Source: Pseudomonas sp. (GTDB taxonomy: Bacteria > Pseudomonadota > Gammaproteobacteria > Pseudomonadales > Pseudomonadaceae). From it: DNA of 46,555 nt. The stretch covers positions 1 to 46,555 of the forward strand of contig SKFV01000142.1 of assembly GCA_007117785.1 (NCBI GenBank). The letters run 5' to 3'. Below are positions 15,477 to 24,253 of this stretch, piece by piece. A program made the translations under genes and the position numbers. Position 1 is the stretch's first letter. The number at the start of each line of letters is the position of its first letter. Below the pieces are notes generated by a model, which saw only the letters and a list, made by a program, of their open reading frames with translations, was not told the DNA's origin and made no database searches.

Positions 15477-17695
15477 ATGCTGAAAGCGTAAAAGTTGGCC
15501 TTATGCCGCCCCTTACCGGCTTGGTCAGCATCTATGGAACAGAGATTCTCCGCGCCGCCCAGATTGCCTGTGCCGAGGTCAACGAACAGGGCGGCGTTCT
15601 GGGCCGACCACTGGAGCTTGTGGTCGAGGATGACGGCAGTTTACCGGAGAGCGCGGTCGCCGCAGCGGAAAAACTGGTGAAAAAGCATGGCTGCGCCGCC
15701 ATTATTGGCAACCTACTGTCCAACTCCCGAATTGCCGTTGCCTACCGTGTAGCTGAACCGAACCGAGTACCTTTACTCAACTTCTCATTCTACGAGGGCA
15801 GCATCCAGAGTCGCTATTTTTTCCACTTCGCCGCCCTGCCCAATCAGCAGATTGACCGTATGATCCCCTACATGCGGGAACAGTTCGGTCCGCGGTTTTT
15901 CTTTGCCGGGAATAATTATGAATGGCCCCGCGGGTCCATTACTGCCGCCAAGGACGCGTTGGCCAAGTGTGGTGGGGAGTCCCTGGGTGAGGAATACCGC
16001 GATATCGGCGTGACCGTAGACGAGATTGATCGACTGCTCGATGCTGTTGCGGCGACAGCCCCTGATGTCTTCGTGCCTTACTTTGCTGGCGCCGACCAGG
16101 TCAACCTGCTCACGCGCTTTGCAGAACGCGGGCTCAAGTCAAAAATGGCCGTGGTCATGGGGCACTATGACGAGATGATGGCGAGCAAACTGCCACCACA
16201 GGTGCGTGAGGGTCTCTACTCCAGCAACAGCTATTTCATGAGTATTGACAGCGATGCCAATCGAGATATTCTGGCGCGGCTTGGCCAGATGCCCGGTGTC
16301 AATGGCATCTGGCCGCGGGGCAATGGCACCCTCACCAACTTCAGCGAGGGTGCCTATGTCTGTGTCAAGGCATTTGCCGCGGCAGCCAATACCGTCGGCA
16401 GCACCGACGCCGAGGCGCTGGTCGATGAACTCAAGACCATTCACTTGACGGCGCCACAGGGCAGCGTGGTGATGGACTCGGTGATGCAGCATGCCTTGGT
16501 CAACTGCTATCTGACCCGATGCAACCGCGAGGGTGTCTTCGAGATCATCGAATCATTCGAACGCCAGCCACCAGTGATTCCCCAGCGCTACCGTCATCAG
16601 AAAATCGCCAGTCACGCCACCCTTGAGGACGACATTCGGCTGCAGGCGCGAATGCTGGAGCAGATGCAGGGCGGGGTTTTGCTCATCGATTCGGGCAGTC
16701 AGGCCATCATCTACGCCAATGCCGGTGCCGAGAAGATGTTTGGATACAAGCCCGGTGAACTGCTCAACACTCCGTGGCAGCAGCTCAGCCCACTTGATCG
16801 CGACGCTGAAATCGGCCGGTTGGAGGACGTTGCTGCCAACATCCTGCAACATGGTGCTTGGGAAGGAGAGCTGCGCCAGCGGCGAGAGGATGGGCGGGCG
16901 TTCCACTGTATGGTTTCGTTCAGTACCTTCACCCACCCGGTGCAGGGAGAGGTCTGGCTTGCTGTCTACACTGACATCTCTGAGCGCAAGCGTGTTGAAC
17001 AAATGAAAAATCAGTTTATCGCGACCGTCAGCCATGAATTGCGCACACCCTTGACCTCAATCAGTGGCTCCTTGGGGTTGCTGGCAGGCGGGGCTGCAGG
17101 CAGTTTGCCGCAGAAAGCTGAGTTGCTGGTTGCCAATGCCAGGCGTAATGCGCAGCGTCTTTCCACCTTGATCAATGATTTGTTGGATATGGAAAAGCTG
17201 GTGGCTGGCAAGATGCCGATGAAGCTATTGGATCAAGCGGTCTTGCCCCTGTTGATTGAGGCCATAGAGTCCATGAAGGGGTTTGCCAATCAGCAGCAGG
17301 TGACCTTGCAGCTGGTCAATCCGTTATCTGATGTGCACGTGTCGGTTGATGCTGAGCGCTTGATTCAGGCCATCAACAATCTGTTGTCCAATGCCGTCAA
17401 GTACTCACCTGAAGGCGACGTGGTAACTCTGGCCATGGCCATAGATAACAACCGACTCCAGCTTTCGATTCAAGACCGGGGGCCGGGTGTCGATGCGGCA
17501 TTCAAGGATCAGCTGTTCAAGCGTTTTTCGCAGGCTGACAGCAGCGATACGCGCAAATTACCCGGCACGGGGCTGGGGCTGGCCATTACCCGGGAGATCA
17601 TCCACCAGTTGGGTGGTGACGTAAGCTATGAAGATGCCCCCGGCGGCGGTAGTTTGTTTCGGATCTGCTTGCCCATCACAGAGGATCGACCTTGA
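15446..17695 (+). CDS. Soluble histidine kinase with AmiC-like ligand-binding sensor domain
   Basis: 749-residue kinase. Residues about 14-375 form a type I periplasmic-binding-protein fold of the AmiC/urea-amide receptor group: VGLMPPLTGLVSIYG, RAAQIACAEVNEQGGVLG, LELVVEDDGSLPE, AAIIGNLLSNSR, VFVPYFAGADQVNLL and a late TAPQGSVVMD. One PAS domain follows at about 400-510 (MLEQMQGGVLLIDSGSQ, MFGYKPGELL), then HisKA with His530 in FIATVSHELRTP and HATPase_c. There is no signal peptide and no membrane helix, so the receptor domain sits in the cytoplasm, as AmiC itself does. It starts four bases inside the previous gene. The catalytic core is almost the same as that of the previous kinase (about 28 differences in about 230 residues), so both probably phosphorylate the same regulator. 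The ligand, perhaps an amide, urea or amine, is inference. Confidence 0.92.
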   Translation: MSHDRPTEPRDAESVKVGLMPPLTGLVSIYGTEILRAAQIACAEVNEQGGVLGRPLELVVEDDGSLPESAVAAAEKLVKKHGCAAIIGNLLSNSRIAVAYRVAEPNRVPLLNFSFYEGSIQSRYFFHFAALPNQQIDRMIPYMREQFGPRFFFAGNNYEWPRGSITAAKDALAKCGGESLGEEYRDIGVTVDEIDRLLDAVAATAPDVFVPYFAGADQVNLLTRFAERGLKSKMAVVMGHYDEMMASKLPPQVREGLYSSNSYFMSIDSDANRDILARLGQMPGVNGIWPRGNGTLTNFSEGAYVCVKAFAAAANTVGSTDAEALVDELKTIHLTAPQGSVVMDSVMQHALVNCYLTRCNREGVFEIIESFERQPPVIPQRYRHQKIASHATLEDDIRLQARMLEQMQGGVLLIDSGSQAIIYANAGAEKMFGYKPGELLNTPWQQLSPLDRDAEIGRLEDVAANILQHGAWEGELRQRREDGRAFHCMVSFSTFTHPVQGEVWLAVYTDISERKRVEQMKNQFIATVSHELRTPLTSISGSLGLLAGGAAGSLPQKAELLVANARRNAQRLSTLINDLLDMEKLVAGKMPMKLLDQAVLPLLIEAIESMKGFANQQQVTLQLVNPLSDVHVSVDAERLIQAINNLLSNAVKYSPEGDVVTLAMAIDNNRLQLSIQDRGPGVDAAFKDQLFKRFSQADSSDTRKLPGTGLGLAITREIIHQLGGDVSYEDAPGGGSLFRICLPITEDRP

Positions 17696-17725
17696 TGAGT
17701 CATGATCGACCTACCGAACCGCGGG
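17003..17725 (+). repeat. Direct repeat copy 2: kinase core plus vestigial gene start
   Basis: Second copy of the 723-bp repeat at 14754-15476. Past the kinase stop it still carries the ten start codons ATG AGT CAT GAT CGA and so on, which begin the previous gene. Here they lead into an unrelated 28-codon frame ending at 17781. This left-over start shows the duplication crossed a gene boundary. Confidence 0.88.
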
Positions 17726-17774
17726 TTGAGAATTGCGAGTCAATGATCGCAAGCCCAGAAAATCGCTGGAGTGA

Positions 17775-20700
17775 ATGTTGAACATGACTGATTCTGGGAC
17801 CCCGTGGCGCAGTGGCGTCATTATTGTTGTCTGTTTGGCGTTTGGCTTTGTCGTCTTGAATAGCTCGGGGCTGCGTATTACTCCCTCGAACATGACGGGA
17901 CTCTTGTTGGTGATAGCGGTTTGGCTTGTGATCGCGATCTGCCTGGTTGCGCTTGAGCGGACTGGACGGCGCAATATAGACCTGCCTACCTTTCGGTTCG
18001 CAATGGCGGCTTTGGGCTTCCTGTTGTTGCATGCAACAGCCGATATTCTCAGTGCGTTCTTGCGCTACCCCCCATCCTGGCTCGACGGCGCGGTGGAAGA
18101 AGGCAGCAAGTTGATTGGCGTATTGTTGTTGCTGGCAGCTGGTAGAGCCTGGTACTGGCATATCAAATCAGTGCAAGTACAGTTCTTGGATCATCAGGCC
18201 CGGGCAGATGAAAGCGCCAGGTCACTGCAGTATTTGCTGGATGCCGCCGTCGATACGGCGGTCATTGGCACCGATACCCAAGGCATTATCCGTCAGTTCA
18301 ATACTGGTGCAGAGCGGATGCTCGGCTATTCTGCCGATGAGCTGGTGGGTCGAGAAACCCCGGCCTGTTTCCACCTGGCCGAGGAAGTTGCGGCTCGAGC
18401 AGCTGCCTTGAGTGAGCAGCTTGGCAAGGAGATCAGTGGGTTCGAGGCTTTTGTGGATGTGACCGGGCTGGAGGACTCACTTGTCCAGGAGTGGCACTAT
18501 CGCGCAAAGAGTGGCCGTGTGTTCCCGGTCAGGCTACGGGTATCCGTGATACGCGATGCCAATAAGCAGATCCTTGGCTATCTGGGGCTGGCCGAGGATA
18601 TTTCTGAACACAAGGCCGCCCGGGAAGCCCTGAAAACCAGTGAGGCCCGGTTGGCAGATGCCTGTGAGAAAGCCTGCTTGGGTTACTGGCACGCCAATCT
18701 GGATACCGGAGCCTTGTGGTGGTCACCGGTTATTTACGACATTTTTGGCGTTGATCCGGAACATACAGTGCCCAGCATCGAGCTGTTCAATCAATGCCTG
18801 CACCCGGAAGATGAGCCTTTGGTTCGACAAAGCGAGGTGGTGGCTCAGACAACCGGTATCCACGATGTCCAGCACCGAATCATTCGCCCGGACGGTAGCA
18901 TTCGCTGGGTTCATGAGCTGGCAAACTATGACCTCAAGCGGGAAGCGCAGTCAGGTGACCGTATTCTGACCGGTACGGTGCAGGATATTACCGCCGTCAA
19001 ACAAGCAGAGATTTCGGCTCAATACCAAGGTGCGCGCAGTCAGACATTGATCGAAGAGCTGTTTGCCGCGGTGGTTGCCATTGATAAGGACGGTTGCATT
19101 ACCGAGTTCAACCACGCTGCAGAAGTGATGTTTGGTTACCGCAAAACGCTCGTCATGGGAAGGAACGTCGCCATGTTGATGCCTCGCCCGTATCGGGATC
19201 AGCATGACGGCTATTTGCACGCTTACCTCTCAAGCGGCGAGAAGAAATTGATCAGTGAGCCACGTCAAGTAGAGGCGCTGCGCGCCAGCGGTGAGGTGTT
19301 TCCCATGCAAATCAATGTGGCTGAGATCAATATGCCGCACAGGCCCAGAGAGTTTGTGGCAACCTTGCATGACCTGACTGAGTCCCAGCGCCTGGACCGC
19401 ATCAAGAGTGAGTTCATTGCAACAGTGAGCCATGAACTGCGCACGCCTTTGACGTCCATTTCCGGGTCTCTTGGGATGGTCGCTAGCGGTGCCATGGGTC
19501 AAGTGCCCGACAAGGCCGCGAGAATGATCGAGCTGGCTTATCGAAACAGTCAGCGCCTGGCGACCCTGGTGAATGATCTTCTGGATATGGAACGTATCAG
19601 CAGTGGCCGAATGGACCTGGCCCTATCGATCTGCGATATCAATGCGCTGGCTGATCAGGTGGTTGAAGCCAACCGGGGGTTTGCAGTTAAACATGCGGTT
19701 GAAATGACATTCAAACCCGCGCCAGGCAGTGTCGACGCCAAAGTCGATCCGGCGCGATTTGAGCAGGTGCTGAGTAATTTATTGTCGAACGCCATCAAGT
19801 TCTCGCCGCCGCAGGGAGAGGTCGTGGTAGCGGTTGCCAGCAGTGAGTCCGTGCTGACCGTTAGCGTATCCGATCAGGGTCCTGGCGTACCGGAGGATTT
19901 TCGCGAGAAGATGTTCAGCCGTTTTTCTCAGGCGGATAGTTCTGATCAGCGCTCCCAGGGTGGAACCGGGCTGGGTCTGTCCATTTCCAAAGAGTTGAGC
20001 GAACTCATGAAAATTGAGTTGGACTACACCTCCGTGGAGGGTGAGGGTACATGCTTTTACCTGCGCATGCCCCGGCATGCCAAAAACGCTGAGGATTGCA
20101 GCGCTCCAGCATCTGGAAACCGGCTGATGATTATTGAGGATGACCAGGATCTCAATGAGGTTATGTCGGTAGCGCTGGTAGCAAAAGGATTTGCCTGCGA
20201 TCAGGCCCACTCCGGTGAGCAGGCGCTCGTGTATCTCGATCAGCGTCAATATGACGGGTTTGTTGTGGATATCGTTTTGCCGGATATGGACGGCCATGCG
20301 CTGATTCATGAGATCAGGCGCATGAGAGCGTACAAGGCAGTGCCGATCGTGGTCGTCTCTGGCAAGGTTGATGACAAGTATCTGGCTGCTGTGGGTGTTG
20401 CTGAGCATGTCGAATGGATGGCCAAGCCTCTTGAGCTGGATGTGCTGGCAACCTTGATGCAAGGCCGCCTGCAAGCCGGTTCGCAGGCAACGCCAAGCGT
20501 GCTGCATGTAGAGGATGACGCGGACTACCGGGACGTAGTTGAAGCGAGTCTTGGTTCGACAATGCGCATCGTGCCGGTGGCATCGTTGGCCAAAGCCAGA
20601 GACCAATTGCGTCAAGGTACCTTTGACCTGGTACTGCTTGATCTAGGTCTGCCGGATGACAAGGGTTGGGAATTGCTGGCCGATATTCAGCGCCAACAAC

Positions 20701-20861
20701 CGGGTATTCCGGTCATCGTGCTGACCGGTGACGAGGTCAATGCATCAGGCCATGATGTCTTCGAGGTCTTGAGCAAGACCCGGATTAGTCCATCTGAGTT
20801 GGCAGATCGTTTGCTGCAGTATCTGCCGCCGCGAACAGCCCCAGAGCAGGCGCCAGGTTGA
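17775..20861 (+). CDS. Membrane hybrid histidine kinase (TM-PAS-PAS-PAS-HisKA-HATPase-REC-REC)
   Basis: 1028-residue hybrid kinase. About four N-terminal membrane helices (first near residues 13-32, then TGLLLVIAVWLVIAICLVAL, FRFAMAALGFLLLHATADIL and a segment near 110-127) leave little periplasmic sequence, so they may sense the membrane itself. Three PAS domains follow (about 150-275, 285-405, 420-540). The second has the PAC signature HRIIRPDGSIRWVHELANYD; the third resembles FixL-type PAS (AAVVAIDKDGCITEFNHAAE, MLMPRPYRDQHDGYL). Next come HisKA with His553, HATPase_c (NLLSNAIKFSPPQGE, GTGLGLSI), receiver 1 with Asp832 (FVVDIVLPDMDG) and receiver 2 with Asp956 (LVLLDLGLPDDKGW). The start is the ATG at 17775 or the ATG at 17784; GGAG at 17768-17771 is close to the first and far from the second. 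It converges on the next gene with only 8 bp between stops. Confidence 0.92.
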   Translation: MLNMTDSGTPWRSGVIIVVCLAFGFVVLNSSGLRITPSNMTGLLLVIAVWLVIAICLVALERTGRRNIDLPTFRFAMAALGFLLLHATADILSAFLRYPPSWLDGAVEEGSKLIGVLLLLAAGRAWYWHIKSVQVQFLDHQARADESARSLQYLLDAAVDTAVIGTDTQGIIRQFNTGAERMLGYSADELVGRETPACFHLAEEVAARAAALSEQLGKEISGFEAFVDVTGLEDSLVQEWHYRAKSGRVFPVRLRVSVIRDANKQILGYLGLAEDISEHKAAREALKTSEARLADACEKACLGYWHANLDTGALWWSPVIYDIFGVDPEHTVPSIELFNQCLHPEDEPLVRQSEVVAQTTGIHDVQHRIIRPDGSIRWVHELANYDLKREAQSGDRILTGTVQDITAVKQAEISAQYQGARSQTLIEELFAAVVAIDKDGCITEFNHAAEVMFGYRKTLVMGRNVAMLMPRPYRDQHDGYLHAYLSSGEKKLISEPRQVEALRASGEVFPMQINVAEINMPHRPREFVATLHDLTESQRLDRIKSEFIATVSHELRTPLTSISGSLGMVASGAMGQVPDKAARMIELAYRNSQRLATLVNDLLDMERISSGRMDLALSICDINALADQVVEANRGFAVKHAVEMTFKPAPGSVDAKVDPARFEQVLSNLLSNAIKFSPPQGEVVVAVASSESVLTVSVSDQGPGVPEDFREKMFSRFSQADSSDQRSQGGTGLGLSISKELSELMKIELDYTSVEGEGTCFYLRMPRHAKNAEDCSAPASGNRLMIIEDDQDLNEVMSVALVAKGFACDQAHSGEQALVYLDQRQYDGFVVDIVLPDMDGHALIHEIRRMRAYKAVPIVVVSGKVDDKYLAAVGVAEHVEWMAKPLELDVLATLMQGRLQAGSQATPSVLHVEDDADYRDVVEASLGSTMRIVPVASLAKARDQLRQGTFDLVLLDLGLPDDKGWELLADIQRQQPGIPVIVLTGDEVNASGHDVFEVLSKTRISPSELADRLLQYLPPRTAPEQAPG

Positions 20862-20869
20862 GGGGGTGA

Positions 20870-23314
20870 TCACAGCCAATGGCCCGCCTCGACCTCTTCG
20901 GCAAACAAGGGTCTGGCAGTGAAAAAGCCCTGATATTGGTCACAGTGGAGCTGCTGCAAAAGGCTCAGCTCAGCAGCATTTTCTACCCCTTCGGCAATAA
21001 TGGTCATGTCCATGCTATGACCTAGTTGAACCATAGCCTTGATCAGACGGGTATCGCCGGTTTGCGACCAGTGCTGGATAAAACTGCGGTCGATCTTGAG
21101 TTTGGCCGCTTGAACCCGGTGCAGGTAGCTCATTGAGCTGTAGCCAGTACCAAAATCATCCAGAGCAAGACGAACCCCTAGCTGTCGGAGTTCCTCTATG
21201 ACCATGCTGGCTTGCTGCCAGTCAGATAGAAGCAGTGTTTCGGTGATTTCCAGGACTACGAACTCAGGCGCCAGTCTGTGCTCTGCAAGCAAGGTTTCAA
21301 GCTGCGCCTGAAAAGCCGGATGTTGAATATCTTTGGCTGACAGGTTGATGGATACAAACAGGTCGGGTTTGTGCTGCTGCCAGCGGGCCAATTGCGGCAG
21401 TGCTTTACTTAGCATCAGCGCTGTCAACTCGCCTATCAGATCCTGCTCTTCCATAAGTTGAATGAATGCGCCTGGTCCCAATACACCCTGGTCTGGGTGC
21501 TGCCAGCGGGCAAGAGCCTCAAACCCAACAATGCTGGCGTCGTCCACCCTGACTATGGGTTGATAGGCTGGGATAAACTCGCCATCAACGAGAGCCTGCC
21601 TGATACGCTGGGCCCGATCGAACCGCTGCTTGGCTTGATCAAGCATGCTGGCATCGAAAAAACACAGGCTGGCGCCCGTGGATTTTTTGGCCTGAAACAG
21701 AGCCATCTCAGCCTGATCAAGCAATTCGTCGGCGCTTCGAGTGCTGGGTGAAGCGATGGCAATACCCATATCCACGGAAAGAGCAATGACGCTTCTGATG
21801 GACTCTATCCTGGTGTTTTCGACCGCTTGTGTCAGCCGCTCGGCGAAGGTTTTCACGGATTCCTTGCTGTCGTGCCCATGGCTGAGAATCAAAAACTCGT
21901 CACCTTGTTGCCGGCCAAGGACATCTTCGTTGTCAAGGCAATGGGACAGCTCCCAGGCCACCTGTTGCAGCACTTGATCGCCAAAGAAATTGCCATTCAG
22001 GTTGTTGATGGTATGAAAGTCCCTGATGTCGATCTTGATGACTGCAAAGAGCCGATTCGGGCTGAATTGTCGCAGCGTCTGCTCAACGGCAATGCGCAGT
22101 TTTCCCAGAGTAGGTAGGCCGGTCAAGGGGTCTTGATGGCTCAGCGCGTCGTTTGTGGTCAAAAAGCGGCCCTGAGCTCGCAGCAGTCGGCCTCTCGAGA
22201 CTCGCGACTTGACCACCATTCGCAGGCGCCAGGGCTCGATAGGCTTGGAGATGAACTCATCGTTGGTCAGCCGCGCACAGGCTAACTGCACATCGGTGTC
22301 TGCTGCTGCTGACATGAATAATAGGGGGATGGTGGCATATTCCTCATGCTGGCGAATGATCATGCCAAGCTCCAGGCCATTGCAGCCGGGCATGAAGACA
22401 TCGATGATAAGCAGCTCTGGCTGCTTGCTTTCAAGCATGGATAACGCCTGTTGCGCACTGGTAGCAGTCGAGACGCTGTAGCCGGCCAGGGAAAGGACAG
22501 AACCGTACAGATTCAGTAAGTCAGTGTCATCGTCTACCAGCATGACACGGTAAGGCTCGCTGGGTGCCAGGTTCAGATCAGCGTGTAACAGCGATATCAG
22601 CTTGGGCACATCCAGCGGTTTGCTCAAAAAATGGTTACCGCCAGCACGAGCGGCCGCCAGTCGCAGCGCAAATGAGTCAAACGCGGAAATAAAAATGACG
22701 GGTGGCGGCGAACCATCTTTTTGCCGCCAGGCGTTGACATGCTCGGCACCGGCAAAGCGTTGACCGAAAAAATCCATGTCGACAATAAGTGCCAGCGGTT
22801 GATGGTGCGCAATGGCTTGCTCAAGCCCGGAAATATTGTCAAGGCAATGCACGGTATAGCCAAGTTCAGTGAGTATCTGGCTTATTTGCGACGAAAAGTC
22901 CGGGTCATCATCGGCTAGCAGAATATTGATCTTGCCCGGAGCGTTATCAGAGGCGGCGTTTTCACTGACCCCATTGGGCTGGTGGCCAGACTCATCCAAG
23001 GTCAGGCACCGCTCGATGCAGCTCATAAGATCATGCAAGGGCTCGGCAATAATTGCATCGTAATCAGAGGGTGGGTGTTTTAATGCTTGCTCGCAAGCGA
23101 TATCTAGTGCGCGCGCCCTCTGTGACAACTCGACAAAGCCATAAGCCGCACCTGAGCCACTCAGGCGGTGTGCTATGTTATTGATCACATGCAGCGACTC
23201 TGAAGACGGGTGTACATGCTGCGCCGCGCCCTGTAGCTCGGTCAGGTATCTGAGCAGTTTTTTTTTGTATTTGGCAGCCAAGCTGGCCAGTTTTGGATTA
23301 TCTAGCATTGCCAT
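20870..23314 (-). CDS. HPt-REC-REC-GGDEF-EAL cyclic-di-GMP signalling protein
   Basis: 814-residue protein, soluble. Residues 1-110 are an HPt domain with the phospho-His about 49 in AHRLSGSGAAYGF. Receiver 1 (about 130-245) has Asp179 in ALIVDMDFFG. Receiver 2 (about 255-372) has Asp305 in LLIIDVFMPGCNG and Lys in ISKPIEP. The GGDEF domain (about 390-555) has a changed motif QGDEF at 470-474 and no RxxD inhibitory site just before it, so cyclase activity is doubtful. The EAL domain (about 575-810) looks intact: EAL at 599, SINLSA, LEITET, LALDDFGTGYSS, KIDRSFI and AEGVE. It is therefore most likely a phosphodiesterase controlled by phosphorelay. This is the only HPt in the island and fits as the final acceptor from the kinases on the other strand. 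The start at 23314 has AAGGAA about 12 bases upstream. Confidence 0.92.
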   Translation of the reverse strand: MAMLDNPKLASLAAKYKKKLLRYLTELQGAAQHVHPSSESLHVINNIAHRLSGSGAAYGFVELSQRARALDIACEQALKHPPSDYDAIIAEPLHDLMSCIERCLTLDESGHQPNGVSENAASDNAPGKINILLADDDPDFSSQISQILTELGYTVHCLDNISGLEQAIAHHQPLALIVDMDFFGQRFAGAEHVNAWRQKDGSPPPVIFISAFDSFALRLAAARAGGNHFLSKPLDVPKLISLLHADLNLAPSEPYRVMLVDDDTDLLNLYGSVLSLAGYSVSTATSAQQALSMLESKQPELLIIDVFMPGCNGLELGMIIRQHEEYATIPLLFMSAAADTDVQLACARLTNDEFISKPIEPWRLRMVVKSRVSRGRLLRAQGRFLTTNDALSHQDPLTGLPTLGKLRIAVEQTLRQFSPNRLFAVIKIDIRDFHTINNLNGNFFGDQVLQQVAWELSHCLDNEDVLGRQQGDEFLILSHGHDSKESVKTFAERLTQAVENTRIESIRSVIALSVDMGIAIASPSTRSADELLDQAEMALFQAKKSTGASLCFFDASMLDQAKQRFDRAQRIRQALVDGEFIPAYQPIVRVDDASIVGFEALARWQHPDQGVLGPGAFIQLMEEQDLIGELTALMLSKALPQLARWQQHKPDLFVSINLSAKDIQHPAFQAQLETLLAEHRLAPEFVVLEITETLLLSDWQQASMVIEELRQLGVRLALDDFGTGYSSMSYLHRVQAAKLKIDRSFIQHWSQTGDTRLIKAMVQLGHSMDMTIIAEGVENAAELSLLQQLHCDQYQGFFTARPLFAEEVEAGHWL

Positions 23315-23470
23315 GATCGTGACTCAGTTCCTTCCTGAACGGCTGACTACAATTTCCTGTTTTGACTATAGCAGAGCTTTTTTGCCGGGAGTGCCTGCTC
23401 ATAAGTATTGAGGTTTCAGGTTTTCTTTGTCGTCTGCTCTTGGCAAAGTTAAATTCAGTGCTTATTCTGA

Positions 23471-23500
23471 CAGCGCAGTGAATGATCATTCACTGCGCTG
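23471..23500. promoter_or_regulatory. Perfect 30-bp palindrome, probable TetR operator
   Basis: A fully symmetric 30-bp palindrome with no spacer, centred between 23485 and 23486. Its core is TGAATGATCATTCA, and arms extend it outward with AGCGCAG and CTGCGCT. It lies 105 bases before the TetR gene and 157 bases before the divergent HPt gene start, within the only gene-free stretch in the area (23315-23605). The core resembles known TetR-family operators, so autoregulation is the simplest reading. Control of the divergent c-di-GMP gene is possible. Confidence 0.7.
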
Positions 23501-23605
23501 GCTTGGCACGCTAATCGGCGTGGTCAGTCAAGCTTGGCAGGTTGGCTGCCATGTTTAACCCAAACGCGTGCTGTACACGATTGAAAAAGTACATAGAATG
23601 AGTCG

Positions 23606-24211
23606 ATGAATACACCCACCCATCTATCTCGACCCCCTCGACCTCGCATCAAGGACAAGCGTGCGGCAATCTTGCGTGCGGCCCTTGAGGTCTTTGCCGA
23701 GGGTGGGGTCAACGGTGTTCCCATACCTGTTCTGGCCGATCGTGCCGGCGTGGGTACCGGCACTATCTACCGCTACTTCGCCAGTAAGGATGCCCTGGTC
23801 AACGAGTTGTTCCGTGAACAGCGCATAGCCCTCGCGAAACGCTTGTTTGTTGACCTGAGCCCCAATGCCGGCCCCTACGAGTTGTTTGTCGAAGTGTGGC
23901 AGCGCATGTTCGACTTTGCTCGCCAGGATCCGGATGCCTACCGCTTTCTCGAGCTGCAGGATCATCGTCCATATCTGGACGATGCCAGCCGGTCCCTGGA
24001 CAGCAAACTGCTGCGCAACATTGTCATGACTTACCATGGCTTCCAGGTTCAGGGCGTCTTCCGTAAGGACATTCGCCCGGAAATACTGCTGTCGTTGGTC
24101 TGGGGGTCTTTTGTCAATCTGATCAGGTCCGAGCGTGACGGCTATCTTGCGCTCAGCCAGGCGGATATCGACTCGGCCGGGGAAGCGTGTTGGAGCTTGT
24201 GTACTGGCTGA
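23606..24211 (+). CDS. TetR/AcrR family transcriptional regulator
   Basis: 201-residue TetR-type repressor. The N-terminal helix-turn-helix spans about residues 15-65 (RAAILRAALEVFAEGGVNG, VLADRAGVGTGTIYRYFASK). The C-terminal ligand domain, about 70-195, has no recognisable specificity signature. It leads a likely three-gene run with the GXWXG protein (42 bp downstream) and the class V aminotransferase. The perfect palindrome upstream is its likely operator. The effector is unknown. Confidence 0.93.
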   Translation: MNTPTHLSRPPRPRIKDKRAAILRAALEVFAEGGVNGVPIPVLADRAGVGTGTIYRYFASKDALVNELFREQRIALAKRLFVDLSPNAGPYELFVEVWQRMFDFARQDPDAYRFLELQDHRPYLDDASRSLDSKLLRNIVMTYHGFQVQGVFRKDIRPEILLSLVWGSFVNLIRSERDGYLALSQADIDSAGEACWSLCTG

Positions 24212-24253
24212 CCGGTCGTGTTATGGCATTGCTCATAACTAGAGGATGACCTG

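Noticed and set aside
17695..17781. 28-codon frame after the AmiC-type kinase as a real small gene
   Set aside because: Its first ten codons are copied from the start of the previous gene and the rest overlaps the next gene's start, so it is better read as a duplication scar.
23550..23605. TGTAC / GTACA pair just before the TetR gene
   Set aside because: Only five bases per arm with a 12-base spacer, so it is easily a chance match. The 30-bp palindrome upstream is a far stronger operator candidate.
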